A DNA stretch of 30,809 bases from a virus. Each line of letters starts with the position of its first letter. Position 1 is the first letter of the stretch. Of this stretch, positions 1 through 6,182 are shown piece by piece. A program made the position numbers and the translations under genes. Under the pieces are notes generated by a model. It did no database searches. It was given only the letters and a program-made list of their open reading frames with translations, and was not told the origin of the DNA. The stretch is taken from positions 1 to 30,809 of IMG/VR virus record IMGVR_UViG_3300030103_003804; one strand, written 5' to 3'.

Positions 1-267
1 TCTCCCCCACCCCCTCCACCACCACCACCACCACCACCACCGGCTCCAGCACCAGCACCAGCGGTAACACCATCAAGTAGAGCGAGAGGTGTAGGACAGA
101 CAAGAACAGCGGCCGCAAGAGGCAGAGGTGTTCTTATCACACAGAGACCGAGTGCATTAGGTGTTAGTGAAGAAGAACTAGGAGCGGCACCACAGAGAAG
201 AAGTTTATTACAACCAACAATCAGAACAGCACAGAATGTTATTAGATTATTAGGAGGTGGTTACTAA
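1..267 (+). CDS. C-terminal part of a proline- and RGR-rich small virion-region protein (5' end outside the window)
   Basis: The frame is open from base 1 and ends at TAA 265-267, overlapping the next ATG. The 88 visible residues start with S, then a run of 12 prolines, Ala-Pro repeats and an arginine-rich stretch, and end with a module RGRGVLITQR...LGVSEEEL. The same module (RGRSSLITQR...LGISEEG) closes the next protein, so the two are related at their C-termini. Small proteins with an arginine/glycine stretch followed by a leucine/threonine segment are common beside the portal genes of T7-like marine phages; their role is not known to me. The frame is in phase with the truncated gene at 30711, which is probably its N-terminal part across a circular junction. 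Confidence 0.75.
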   Translation, partial: SPPPPPPPPPPPPPAPAPAPAVTPSSRARGVGQTRTAAARGRGVLITQRPSALGVSEEELGAAPQRRSLLQPTIRTAQNVIRLLGGGY

Positions 268-536
268 TGTGTATACCTAAAGCACCAAAGATGCCTAGTG
301 CAGAAGAACAAGCACAACAGCAATTAAAAATTCAAAGAGAATTGCAGGCTGATGCAGATTCTAGAGCGGCTGAACAATTAGACGCGGAAAGAAAAAAAGC
401 CGCAGTAGCACAACAAAGATCAAGAAGGGGTAGAAGAGGTAGAAGTAGTTTAATCACACAGAGATCAGGTGGACTTTTAGGCATATCAGAAGAAGGTGGC
501 TTAGGTTCAGATTTCAAAACTCTATCAAATCTATAA
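267..536 (+). CDS. Small RGR/LITQR-motif protein upstream of the portal
   Basis: An 89-residue protein starting MCIPKAPKMPSAEEQ. The middle is a charged, glutamine- and alanine-rich helix (residues about 10-50), followed by an arginine-rich patch (RSRRGRRGR) and the LITQR...GLLGISEEGGLG module shared with the preceding frame. The start overlaps the upstream stop (TAATG), with the SD-like sequence AGGAGGTGG just before it, so the two are translationally coupled. The stop lies 4 bases before the portal start. By position and pattern it is a conserved virion-region protein of T7-like marine phages, perhaps portal- or core-associated. Function is not established and no enzymatic motif is visible. 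Confidence 0.8.
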   Translation: MCIPKAPKMPSAEEQAQQQLKIQRELQADADSRAAEQLDAERKKAAVAQQRSRRGRRGRSSLITQRSGGLLGISEEGGLGSDFKTLSNL

Positions 537-540
537 TTGA

Positions 541-2049
541 ATGAAAGATTACATCGCAAGGGCATATAAACTTGCCAAACAAGAAAGAGACAAACACGAA
601 TCAGAGATATCTGAAGCGTACCTTTACACAAGACCCAACAGAGACATCTACAGAAAAGATGCAAATCAAACAGACAGAACAAAGATATTTGATTCAACTG
701 CACCAGACGGTGTTCAGACCCTAGTATCCACGATCCTTAATTTGTTGATTCCGCAAAACCAACAATGGGCCACTCTTTCCGTGCGAGAAGATCTAAAGGA
801 AAGAGTAGCGACTGATGTCAAGAAAGCATTAGACGTTGCTAACAGAAGAGTATTCAAAACAATCAGAGACAGCAACTTTTACATAGCGGCATCAGAAGCA
901 TTAACAGATGCAGTCATAAGTGGCTGTGGTTGTATAGGTATGTACGAAGACAAGAACATTGATTTTGTAGCAGTACCAAGTCACCAATTATATTTCTTAG
1001 ATAACCATCAAGGAGAAATAGAAACAGTATTCAGAGAACACGAATTACCAGGACATTATCTTTTAGAAAACTTCATAGATATGTTGCCTGAAGAAATGAA
1101 AAAATTATGTGGAGCAGATCCATACAAAACACACAAAGTATTAGAAAGTTGTTTGAGATTACCAAACGCATCAGAATTTACATACACAGTGCAAGTTGGC
1201 AAAGAAATGACCATACTAAAACAAACAAGTATGCCAGTGCAAATGTTTACCACTTTTCGCTTCGGCAAGACAGTGGGAGACATGTGGGGCACAAGTCCTG
1301 TAAGAGAAGCATTGCCGCATATCAGAGTAGTCAATGAAGCACAGATGTTGTTTATGGAAGCCGCTTCTTACCTAGCATTAGGTAGTTGGCAGGTTAATTC
1401 AGACACAGCAGTCAATTTCGCTAACATGAAATTGAGACCAGGAGATGTAATCACTGTAGATTCCCCTTTACAAGCAATACCATTTCCTGGACAACTCAAC
1501 ATCACGGAAGCAACAATCAATGATCACAGAGCAATGATAAGACGTATGTTGTTCAATGATGCAATATTACCACCAGATGAATCAAAATATCAAACTGCCA
1601 CTGAGGTACAAATACGTCAGTCTGAATTCTACCGTAGAATAGGTCCTAGTGGATTAAGACTAGAACAAGAATTTTTAAGACCATTGGTTGGTAATTTAAT
1701 CAAAAGATTACAGATGAGAGGTGAGGTAGAAGACTTTGCAAGATTCGGTGACATCAGCGAATTGGTTGTAAACTCAGCAGTCAAAAGAGGTATTGCACTT
1801 ACAGAGATCACAAGAGACTTACAGTTGGTACAAACAATCACACAGTTGGGTCCAAACGCATTGGTTAATTTAGATCTACAAAAACTTGCACGTAAAATAT
1901 TAAGAGATGGTGATATGTCACCAGAAGTATTGAAAACAGAAGCAGAAGTACAAGAAACATTGGATCAACAATCACAACAAGAGCAGGCACAACAGTTGCA
2001 GGCATTGGCACAGCAATTACAAGACCAAAATCAACCACCTTCAGTTTAG
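541..2049 (+). CDS. Portal protein (T7 gp8-like head-to-tail connector)
   Basis: A 502-residue protein whose sequence character matches the T7-type head-to-tail joining protein: an N-terminal segment with AYLYTRPNRDIY, a conserved middle (PVQMFTTFRFGKTVGDMWG), and a segment TATEVQIRQSEFYRRIGPSG near residues 350-370 typical of this family. The C-terminus from about residue 475 is a glutamine-rich tail. The length fits the family (T7 gp8 is about 536 residues). It forms the dodecameric ring at the portal vertex through which DNA is packaged and ejected and to which the tail attaches. It is followed at once by a T4-type late promoter motif and the scaffold genes, a normal T7-like order. Confidence 0.93.
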   Translation: MKDYIARAYKLAKQERDKHESEISEAYLYTRPNRDIYRKDANQTDRTKIFDSTAPDGVQTLVSTILNLLIPQNQQWATLSVREDLKERVATDVKKALDVANRRVFKTIRDSNFYIAASEALTDAVISGCGCIGMYEDKNIDFVAVPSHQLYFLDNHQGEIETVFREHELPGHYLLENFIDMLPEEMKKLCGADPYKTHKVLESCLRLPNASEFTYTVQVGKEMTILKQTSMPVQMFTTFRFGKTVGDMWGTSPVREALPHIRVVNEAQMLFMEAASYLALGSWQVNSDTAVNFANMKLRPGDVITVDSPLQAIPFPGQLNITEATINDHRAMIRRMLFNDAILPPDESKYQTATEVQIRQSEFYRRIGPSGLRLEQEFLRPLVGNLIKRLQMRGEVEDFARFGDISELVVNSAVKRGIALTEITRDLQLVQTITQLGPNALVNLDLQKLARKILRDGDMSPEVLKTEAEVQETLDQQSQQEQAQQLQALAQQLQDQNQPPSV

Positions 2050-2053
2050 TCCT

Positions 2054-2061
2054 TATAAATA
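2054..2061 (+). promoter_or_regulatory. T4-type late promoter motif TATAAATA
   Basis: An exact TATAAATA lies 5 bases after the portal stop and about 40 bases upstream of the next start. It matches the T4/cyanomyophage late consensus NATAAATA. Further exact copies lie at other gene boundaries (10141, 28547, 30620). A short inverted repeat (GTTGT/ACAAC, 2064-2079) follows in the leader. Confidence 0.55.
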
Positions 2062-2102
2062 GAGTTGTAAACGAACAACAACTGTAACTAAAAAAACTGA
2101 AC

Positions 2103-2339
2103 ATGAAGAACTCACAAACGCAATTACAACAATTCTATAGACAGATCTTTGAATCACCTGCCGGCAAAGCAGTATACGAAGATTTAAATCGCGTGATACA
2201 TCAAACAAGAGTAACCAGCGATTCACCTAATCCATATGCGGCAGTATACCAAGTGGCTCAGCAACAACTGTTGAGAAGGATAGATAATATGTGTCGTGAA
2301 CGTAGTGTTCATAACAACAAGAAGGAGCATATAATCTAA
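2103..2339 (+). CDS. Bbp19-like small phage protein
   Basis: A 78-residue protein. The pattern FYRQIFESPAGKAVYEDLNRVI, then a linker, then AAVYQVAQQQLLRRIDNM resembles the Bbp19-like phage domain (F..LF.s..Gk.Vl.DL......f..G.r..v..I), a short family found between portal and scaffold/capsid genes in many podoviruses. Its molecular function is not known. No strong SD precedes ATG 2103. The stop overlaps the scaffold ATG (TAATG at 2337-2341), so scaffold translation is probably coupled to it. The late promoter motif at 2054 would give it a leader of about 40 bases. Confidence 0.7.
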   Translation: MKNSQTQLQQFYRQIFESPAGKAVYEDLNRVIHQTRVTSDSPNPYAAVYQVAQQQLLRRIDNMCRERSVHNNKKEHII

Positions 2340-3094
2340 TGCCAGAAGACAACACACAAGCACCCGCAACAACGGAACACTTGATAGACACACAACCAGA
2401 AGCACCAGTAGAAACAGTGCCAACACCAGAACAAGAGGCCGCTACACAACCAGAAAGACCCGAGTGGTTGCCTGAAAAGTTCAAAACACCAGAGGACCTA
2501 GCCAAGTCATACACTGAACTAGAAAAGAAAGTCAGCACCAACAAAGTGCCTGATGCTTACGATTTCAGTATGACCAAAGATTTAGGACTGGATGAAATGC
2601 CAGATGATTTGAGCAAAGAAGTAACTGACGTGTTCAAAAAATCAGGATTCACACAGGATCAAGTCAAAACAGCAATGGCACTCTACTCAGATCAAATGGG
2701 CAAACTGCAACAACAAATGGCAAGCACACCCAGAGTTGATCTAGAGCAAGAACAATCAGCACTGCAACAACAGTGGGGCAACGACTACGCAGACAGACTG
2801 GAAGCAGTCAAGAAGTATGCAGGAACACTGCCACAGCGTATGTTGGATCAACCATTGGTGGACACAGCAGAAGGCATACAGTTTTTGGAACAATTAATGA
2901 GCAACAACAGAATGCCAAACCCAATAACAAACACACAAGCATCAGCACCCAAAGATGCCAACACGATCAGAGAAGACATCAGAGCCATGAGACAGGATGA
3001 CAAATTCAAACTGCCTCCGGGAGATCCTGTTGGAGAGACACACAGACAGAAGTTGTACAATTTGTATGAACAACTTACTAGACTGGGTGGTTAA
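2339..3094 (+). CDS. Capsid assembly scaffolding protein
   Basis: A 251-residue acidic protein with a low-complexity Glu/Pro/Thr/Ala N-terminus (residues 1-38), then the hallmark PEWLPEKFKTPEDLAKSYTE of T7-like scaffolds, a helical glutamine-rich middle, and a C-terminal stretch with a basic/aromatic end. Scaffold proteins guide assembly of the major capsid protein into procapsids and leave before or during packaging. SD (AAGGAG) precedes the start within the upstream gene. In T7 the capsid gene follows directly; here about 6 kb of other genes and a leftward cassette lie between scaffold and capsid. The stop overlaps the next ATG (TAATG). Confidence 0.9.
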   Translation: MPEDNTQAPATTEHLIDTQPEAPVETVPTPEQEAATQPERPEWLPEKFKTPEDLAKSYTELEKKVSTNKVPDAYDFSMTKDLGLDEMPDDLSKEVTDVFKKSGFTQDQVKTAMALYSDQMGKLQQQMASTPRVDLEQEQSALQQQWGNDYADRLEAVKKYAGTLPQRMLDQPLVDTAEGIQFLEQLMSNNRMPNPITNTQASAPKDANTIREDIRAMRQDDKFKLPPGDPVGETHRQKLYNLYEQLTRLGG

Positions 3095-3666
3095 TGCAAC
3101 TAGCCAACCAACTGGACCTACGGCAATACATCGCGGAGTTTAGGGGCCTATTGAGCCAAAGCACCTGCGATGAAATCATTGAATGGAGCCGTACACTGCC
3201 CGACAGCACAGACGCATGGTCGGGCTGGGCCACAGCCGAGAGTGCCCTCACAAACACACAGAATGCAGTAACCAACACACGCATTTGTAAATTCACCATG
3301 TTGGACCAACAGCATGGACCATGCTGGCACAACATACAAACAGCACTCAAACACATCATACAACAGTATCCTTACTATCACAAAGCCACAGAACACACAG
3401 GTGTACAGTTGATCAGATATGGAGCAGGCAATAAATTTGAAGAACACATAGATCATTATGGTGGAGCCAATAGAACATTGAGTTGTAGCATGATGCTAAA
3501 TCAAGATTACGAGGGTGGAGCACTACGATTCTGGCAAGGTCAATATCAAGTGCCTGATCTACACACTGGTGATGCTGTGGTATTTCCCAGCAACTTTTGT
3601 TATCCGCACGAGGTAACACCAGTCACATCAGGCACAAGATACGTGCTGATAGTTTGGTTCTCATGA
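3094..3666 (+). CDS. 2-oxoglutarate/Fe(II)-dependent oxygenase (prolyl-4-hydroxylase type)
   Basis: A 190-residue protein with the double-stranded beta-helix signature: HxD (H118-I119-D120 in KFEEHIDHYGG), a distal histidine (H172 in YPHEV) and a 2-oxoglutarate-binding arginine (R182 in GTRYVLIVWF). GGALRFW around 141-147 and GDAVVFPS around 159-166 also fit the P4H/PKHD family. Such enzymes hydroxylate a protein or small-molecule substrate using O2 and 2-oxoglutarate; they are frequent in marine phages, with mostly unknown substrates. The 5' third uses more GC-rich codons than the flanking genes, consistent with later acquisition. Start overlaps the scaffold stop. Its location between structural genes suggests late expression, so a virion protein could be the target (inference). 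Confidence 0.85.
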   Translation: MQLANQLDLRQYIAEFRGLLSQSTCDEIIEWSRTLPDSTDAWSGWATAESALTNTQNAVTNTRICKFTMLDQQHGPCWHNIQTALKHIIQQYPYYHKATEHTGVQLIRYGAGNKFEEHIDHYGGANRTLSCSMMLNQDYEGGALRFWQGQYQVPDLHTGDAVVFPSNFCYPHEVTPVTSGTRYVLIVWFS

Positions 3667-3758
3667 AGAAAAAACAATCCTATCCCATACTGTGGACCAT
3701 GTACCACACAGCCATAGTGCTGGAACTGTTCATTATCATACTGCTGTTGATCGATTGA
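3663..3758 (+). CDS. 31-residue single-pass membrane peptide
   Basis: ATG 3663 overlaps the oxygenase stop as ATGA, a classical coupling arrangement. The peptide starts MKKKQ and continues to a hydrophobic run AIVLELFIIILLLID near the C-terminus, long enough for one membrane span, with the basic end predicted to stay inside. It ends at TGA 3756-3758, where the 16-bp tandem repeats begin. No family is recognised. A holin-like or accessory lysis role is possible but unsupported; it could also be a chance short frame, though the overlap and composition argue for a gene. Confidence 0.5.
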   Translation: MKKKQSYPILWTMYHTAIVLELFIIILLLID

Positions 3759-3805
3759 TTATCTGACTGATGGGTCATCTGACTGATGGATTATCTGACT
3801 GATGG
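3758..3805. repeat. Three tandem 16-bp repeats (NNNATCTGACTGATGG)
   Basis: Units at 3758-3773, 3774-3789 and 3790-3805. Units 1 and 3 are identical (ATTATCTGACTGATGG); unit 2 differs only in its first three bases (GTC). They lie between converging genes, just before the leftward terminator. They may be a protein-binding array, an iteron-like element or recent slippage; the sequence does not decide. Confidence 0.85.
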
Positions 3806-3811
3806 AGGATG

Positions 3812-3843
3812 TTAAAAAACTAAAAATAAAGCGTTCTAACGCT
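3812..3843 (-). terminator. Rho-independent terminator of the leftward cassette
   Basis: On the minus strand, AGCGT-TAGA-ACGCT (3843-3830) forms a 5-bp stem with a 4-base loop and is followed by a T-rich tract (TTATTTTTAGTTTTTT). It lies 10 bases beyond the stop of the last leftward gene and faces the end of the rightward oxygenase region. Confidence 0.6.
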
Positions 3844-3852
3844 GGTAAAATT

Positions 3853-3936
3853 TTACAAGCCTAAACTGGTGCTGAAATACCATAACACCCCATATACTGC
3901 TATCATTGTGCTAATAAACACTATAAATTTAATCAT
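3853..3936 (-). CDS. 27-residue membrane peptide at the end of the leftward cassette
   Basis: ATG at 3936, preceded by AAAAAGGAGCAAC, a strong SD at good spacing. The product begins MIKFIVFISTMIAVYGVLWY and is almost wholly hydrophobic, so a single membrane span. It starts 12 bases after the 111-aa gene and ends 10 bases before the terminator, so it is the promoter-distal gene of the cassette. No family is recognised. The strong SD and position support a real gene; possible roles are membrane modulation, superinfection exclusion or lysis control, none shown by the sequence. Confidence 0.6.
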   Translation of the reverse strand: MIKFIVFISTMIAVYGVLWYFSTSLGL

Positions 3937-3948
3937 TGTTGCTCCTTT

Positions 3949-4284
3949 TTACCTGTCTTTGTATAATTCATCTAACGCTTCTCGATGCCATTTAAAATTT
4001 TCGTCATATTTTTCTTCATCTACTTCTTCTAATGAATTATCGTAGTCATAGTCATAGTCTGGTTCCCTATACATCGTGTGTTTGTATGTAAAACCATTTG
4101 GTAACGGTGTAACTGGGTCTATAAAACAATCGTCTCTGTATTTGCTCCATCGTTTTTGTGCTTCATCTTTGCTGTTGGCTCGTATAAAATAACGATTTTC
4201 TTTCTTATAGATACGTGTTGTGCCAATGCTGTATAGTTTTAACATACCCATTGCGGCCGCTGTTTTCATTTTGTGTTTACCCAT
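3949..4284 (-). CDS. Hypothetical protein, acidic C-terminus, early cassette
   Basis: A 111-residue protein. The N-terminal half (LKLYSIGTTRIYKKENRYFIRANSKDEAQKRWSKY) is basic and looks like a small alpha/beta fold. The C-terminal half is tyrosine- and acid-rich (PDYDYDYDNSLEEVDEEKYDE). AAAGGAGCACAAAG precedes ATG 4284, which overlaps the end of the preceding 52-aa gene. It is the fifth gene of the leftward cassette. No family recognised. The strongly acidic tail is a feature shared with DNA-mimic or polymerase-interacting phage proteins, but that is only a general analogy. Confidence 0.75.
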   Translation of the reverse strand: MGKHKMKTAAAMGMLKLYSIGTTRIYKKENRYFIRANSKDEAQKRWSKYRDDCFIDPVTPLPNGFTYKHTMYREPDYDYDYDNSLEEVDEEKYDENFKWHREALDELYKDR

Positions 4285-4435
4285 CTTTGTGCTCCTTTTG
4301 TTGTTGCCAATAGTCGCTGTCTGGATCCATCCATTCTTCTATGGTTGGTGCTGTGTCGCTGTTAAAAACCATTTGCGACATAAATTTTTCCCCATCTAGG
4401 TGTAGTGTGGCTGTGTTTTGCTGTTTAGTCTTCAT
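4277..4435 (-). CDS. 52-residue hypothetical protein with APTIEEW motif
   Basis: ATG 4435, stop 4277-4279. It overlaps the end of the 58-aa gene by 11 bases and the start of the 111-aa gene by 8 bases, a tight coupled string. The sequence includes MKTKQQNTATLHLDGEKF and an acidic middle APTIEEWMDPDSDYW. The PTIEE element also ends the neighbouring 58-aa protein (VPTIEEYLYED), so both may bind the same partner through this short segment. No family recognised; too short for a clear fold. Confidence 0.6.
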   Translation of the reverse strand: MKTKQQNTATLHLDGEKFMSQMVFNSDTAPTIEEWMDPDSDYWQQQKEHKDG

Positions 4436-4601
4436 ACAAATACTCCTCTATGGTTGGTACGCTGATTCTAGCGTTTAGTTCATCTTTCCAATCATTGTAA
4501 TCTAGAACAGTTGTACCGTTATGGAATTCTCTCATATAATTCAATTTTAGTAAACTGTACAAATCCTCAGTGCTGTATTGATTGTAGTCTATTTTTTTCA
4601 T
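4425..4601 (-). CDS. 58-residue hypothetical protein with VPTIEEY motif
   Basis: ATG 4601, stop 4425-4427. The product starts MKKIDYNQYSTEDLYSLLKL, a short helical, polar protein, and ends VPTIEEYLYED. It starts 49 bases downstream of the clamp-loader stop in the leftward cassette. GAAAGGCACACT before the ATG gives a usable SD (AAAGG). No family recognised. The shared PTIEE end with the next gene suggests duplication or a common binding partner. Confidence 0.65.
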   Translation of the reverse strand: MKKIDYNQYSTEDLYSLLKLNYMREFHNGTTVLDYNDWKDELNARISVPTIEEYLYED

Positions 4602-4649
4602 AGTGTGCCTTTCGTGTTAGTGTTATTTTACAGTCATATGTGTGTGATG

Positions 4650-5393
4650 TCAATCCCCATAGTCAAATAAGTTTACCGCTGGTGCTTGGTAATTTTCACC
4701 CATTACTCGCTTGGCTTTTGCGATGACATCTTCCGCTGTTTGGTTGGTAAGGTTTGGTAAGGTTGCTGAATCCAATTGAGCCAACCATCCATCCAACTCA
4801 TTGAGCATTTGCCTAAATGTTGCGTTGCGATTTACCATCGTGTCTAGTGTTGCTTGTGGTAAAGTGTGTCCTTCCTGCTGTGCTATCTGCTGTAATCTAG
4901 CTCGTGCCATCCGTGTGTTTGGCTCACGTATTTCCAATACAGTACATCTGCTGTGTAGTGCTGTGTTGATTTTTTTGGGGTGATTGGTGGTAAAGATGTA
5001 ACGGCACCTGTGCTCTGTGTCATCTATGTATTTCTTCAAAAAGTTCTGTGCCTTTGCTGTCAACTCATCTGCTTCTTCTAGTATGATTACACTGAAAGGT
5101 GATTTGGTAAATGCGGTAAATGTACGCTGTAATTGATCCTCTAACACCTGTTCTATGCCCCTTTTATCTGTGAGTGCTGATCCGTTGATGTTGATACAGT
5201 TGATTGGATCAATAGCCAATTCAGCCATCAGCATCTGTACCATACTGGTTTTACCCGTGCCTGGTTTGCCGTGTAACAACAGATGGGGTAAATCATTCCT
5301 GTCTAGATATGCGGCTATCTGTGTGTATGTCTGTATGTTGGGCCATAAGTATGTGTGCCTGCTGGTGGGTGCGTATCTCTGTGTCAATTTCAT
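4650..5393 (-). CDS. Clamp-loader ATPase (T4 gp44 / RFC small-subunit-like AAA+)
   Basis: A 247-residue AAA+ protein. Walker A GKPGTGKT at residues 42-49, Walker B VIILEEADE at 102-110 (Glu replaces the usual first Asp of DEAD), sensor 1 FTTNHP near 134-139, and the diagnostic SRC motif (S148-R149-C150) that supplies the arginine finger in RFC and gp44 subunits. T4 gp44 is about 319 residues, so the C-terminal collar is reduced. Clamp loaders open and load the sliding clamp at primer junctions; in T4 the loaded clamp also activates late promoters. The start overlaps the 88-aa gene as ATGA with GAGGAG upstream. The C-terminus ends VNLFDYGD, reminiscent of clamp-binding tails (inference). It is the only replication-type protein seen. 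Confidence 0.88.
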   Translation of the reverse strand: MKLTQRYAPTSRHTYLWPNIQTYTQIAAYLDRNDLPHLLLHGKPGTGKTSMVQMLMAELAIDPINCININGSALTDKRGIEQVLEDQLQRTFTAFTKSPFSVIILEEADELTAKAQNFLKKYIDDTEHRCRYIFTTNHPKKINTALHSRCTVLEIREPNTRMARARLQQIAQQEGHTLPQATLDTMVNRNATFRQMLNELDGWLAQLDSATLPNLTNQTAEDVIAKAKRVMGENYQAPAVNLFDYGD

Positions 5394-5656
5394 TGCGACT
5401 CCTCTTCAAATAATAAATCTATCGTGCTGACTGTGGTTGTTGGTGCGGGTGTTGTAGCGGGTGCTGGTAGTGCCAATGCGGTAGTGATGATGTGTTCCGC
5501 TGGTTCTGTTATGCCTTTGTTCTCAGCATACATTTGTAATGCGGCCAACAGTATCTCTGGTGCCAACAGATCTGTTTCCTGTCGTGCTATCTGATACAGT
5601 AGCAAATCACTTGCTTCATTGATCTCTTTTATGTGTTTGGTGTTTGTTTGTTTCAT
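5390..5656 (-). CDS. 88-residue first gene of the leftward cassette, coupled to the clamp loader
   Basis: ATG 5656 follows AAAGGAATAT, a good SD. The N-terminal 55 residues are helical (HIKEINEASDLLLYQIARQE...), then an Ala/Pro/Thr-rich linker and an acidic C-terminal tail STIDLLFEEESQ. The stop overlaps the clamp-loader start as ATGA, so the two proteins are made together. T4 clamp loaders need a small partner (gp62, 187 residues); this protein could be a reduced partner, but no sequence similarity is evident. The IDLLF element is similar to the QL(S/D)LF-type peptides by which proteins bind sliding clamps; that is inference. It is directly downstream of the promoter at 5684-5712. Confidence 0.7.
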   Translation of the reverse strand: MKQTNTKHIKEINEASDLLLYQIARQETDLLAPEILLAALQMYAENKGITEPAEHIITTALALPAPATTPAPTTTVSTIDLLFEEESQ

Positions 5657-5683
5657 ATATTCCTTTTAGTGCTACTCGTATTT

Positions 5684-5712
5684 ATTATACAAGATAAAAT
5701 GAGCTGTGTAAA
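5684..5712 (-). promoter_or_regulatory. Sigma70-like promoter P1 of the leftward cassette
   Basis: On the minus strand: -35 TTTACA (5712-5707), 17-base spacer, -10 TATAAT (5689-5684), a near-consensus host promoter. Just upstream of -35 lies TGTCGTGTTAAAAAAC (5731-5716), also present at P2, resembling an UP element. The -10 overlaps AATAAATAC on the same strand, which matches the late motif. The start codon of the first cassette gene lies about 28 bases downstream of the -10. Confidence 0.75.
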
Positions 5713-5840
5713 GCGGTTTTTTAACACGACATCTCAAATTACGATAAAAGATGCCGTGCTGTACTTTTTAATAGTGTCCCTAACTGTATCCGCTTGATTG
5801 TGTATGATTGTAAGCAACGAATAATGTCAGCGACTGTGTT

Positions 5841-5869
5841 AGTATACTGTCTTGTGTGGGGTTTGTAAA
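5841..5869 (-). promoter_or_regulatory. Sigma70-like promoter P2 of the leftward cassette
   Basis: On the minus strand: -35 TTTACA (5869-5864), 17-base spacer, -10 TATACT (5846-5841). The same upstream element as P1, TGTCGTGTTAAAAAAAC (5888-5872), abuts the -35. It lies 157 bp upstream of P1 and points the same way; the 130 bp between them hold no coding frame. Confidence 0.7.
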
Positions 5870-5893
5870 GTGTTTTTTTAACACGACACCCTT

Positions 5894-5926
5894 CCCTAGG
5901 GGACATACAAATTAAAACCCTAGGGG
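5894..5926. promoter_or_regulatory. Paired CCCTAGGGG palindromes upstream of P2 (candidate operator)
   Basis: CCCTAGGGG occurs at 5894-5902 and again at 5918-5926. Each contains the perfect 8-bp palindrome CCCTAGGG; the centres are 24 bp apart. The first copy is 6 bp from the upstream element of P2. The two can also pair as one hairpin. Candidate regulator site; no cognate regulator was recognised. Confidence 0.45.
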
Positions 5927-6182
5927 TGATGTCGCTTTGTTAACAACTACACTGTTATTGTACAGTCTGAATGTGGTTCCTGTCAACCGTTGCGACAGTG
6001 TGTTTAAATGCTGATTTGTTGAGCCTGCCTGAATGTGAGTCAAACCCTGGCTTAAAGTGTCAATTCTGGGCTCATTCTGGGTTAGATCCTGCTCTATTCT
6101 ACCCATTACCATCTGATTACCTTTACCATTCTTTACCATCTCCTTCTGATAACTGTGCGACAGATTGGATCATTCTGGCTGA

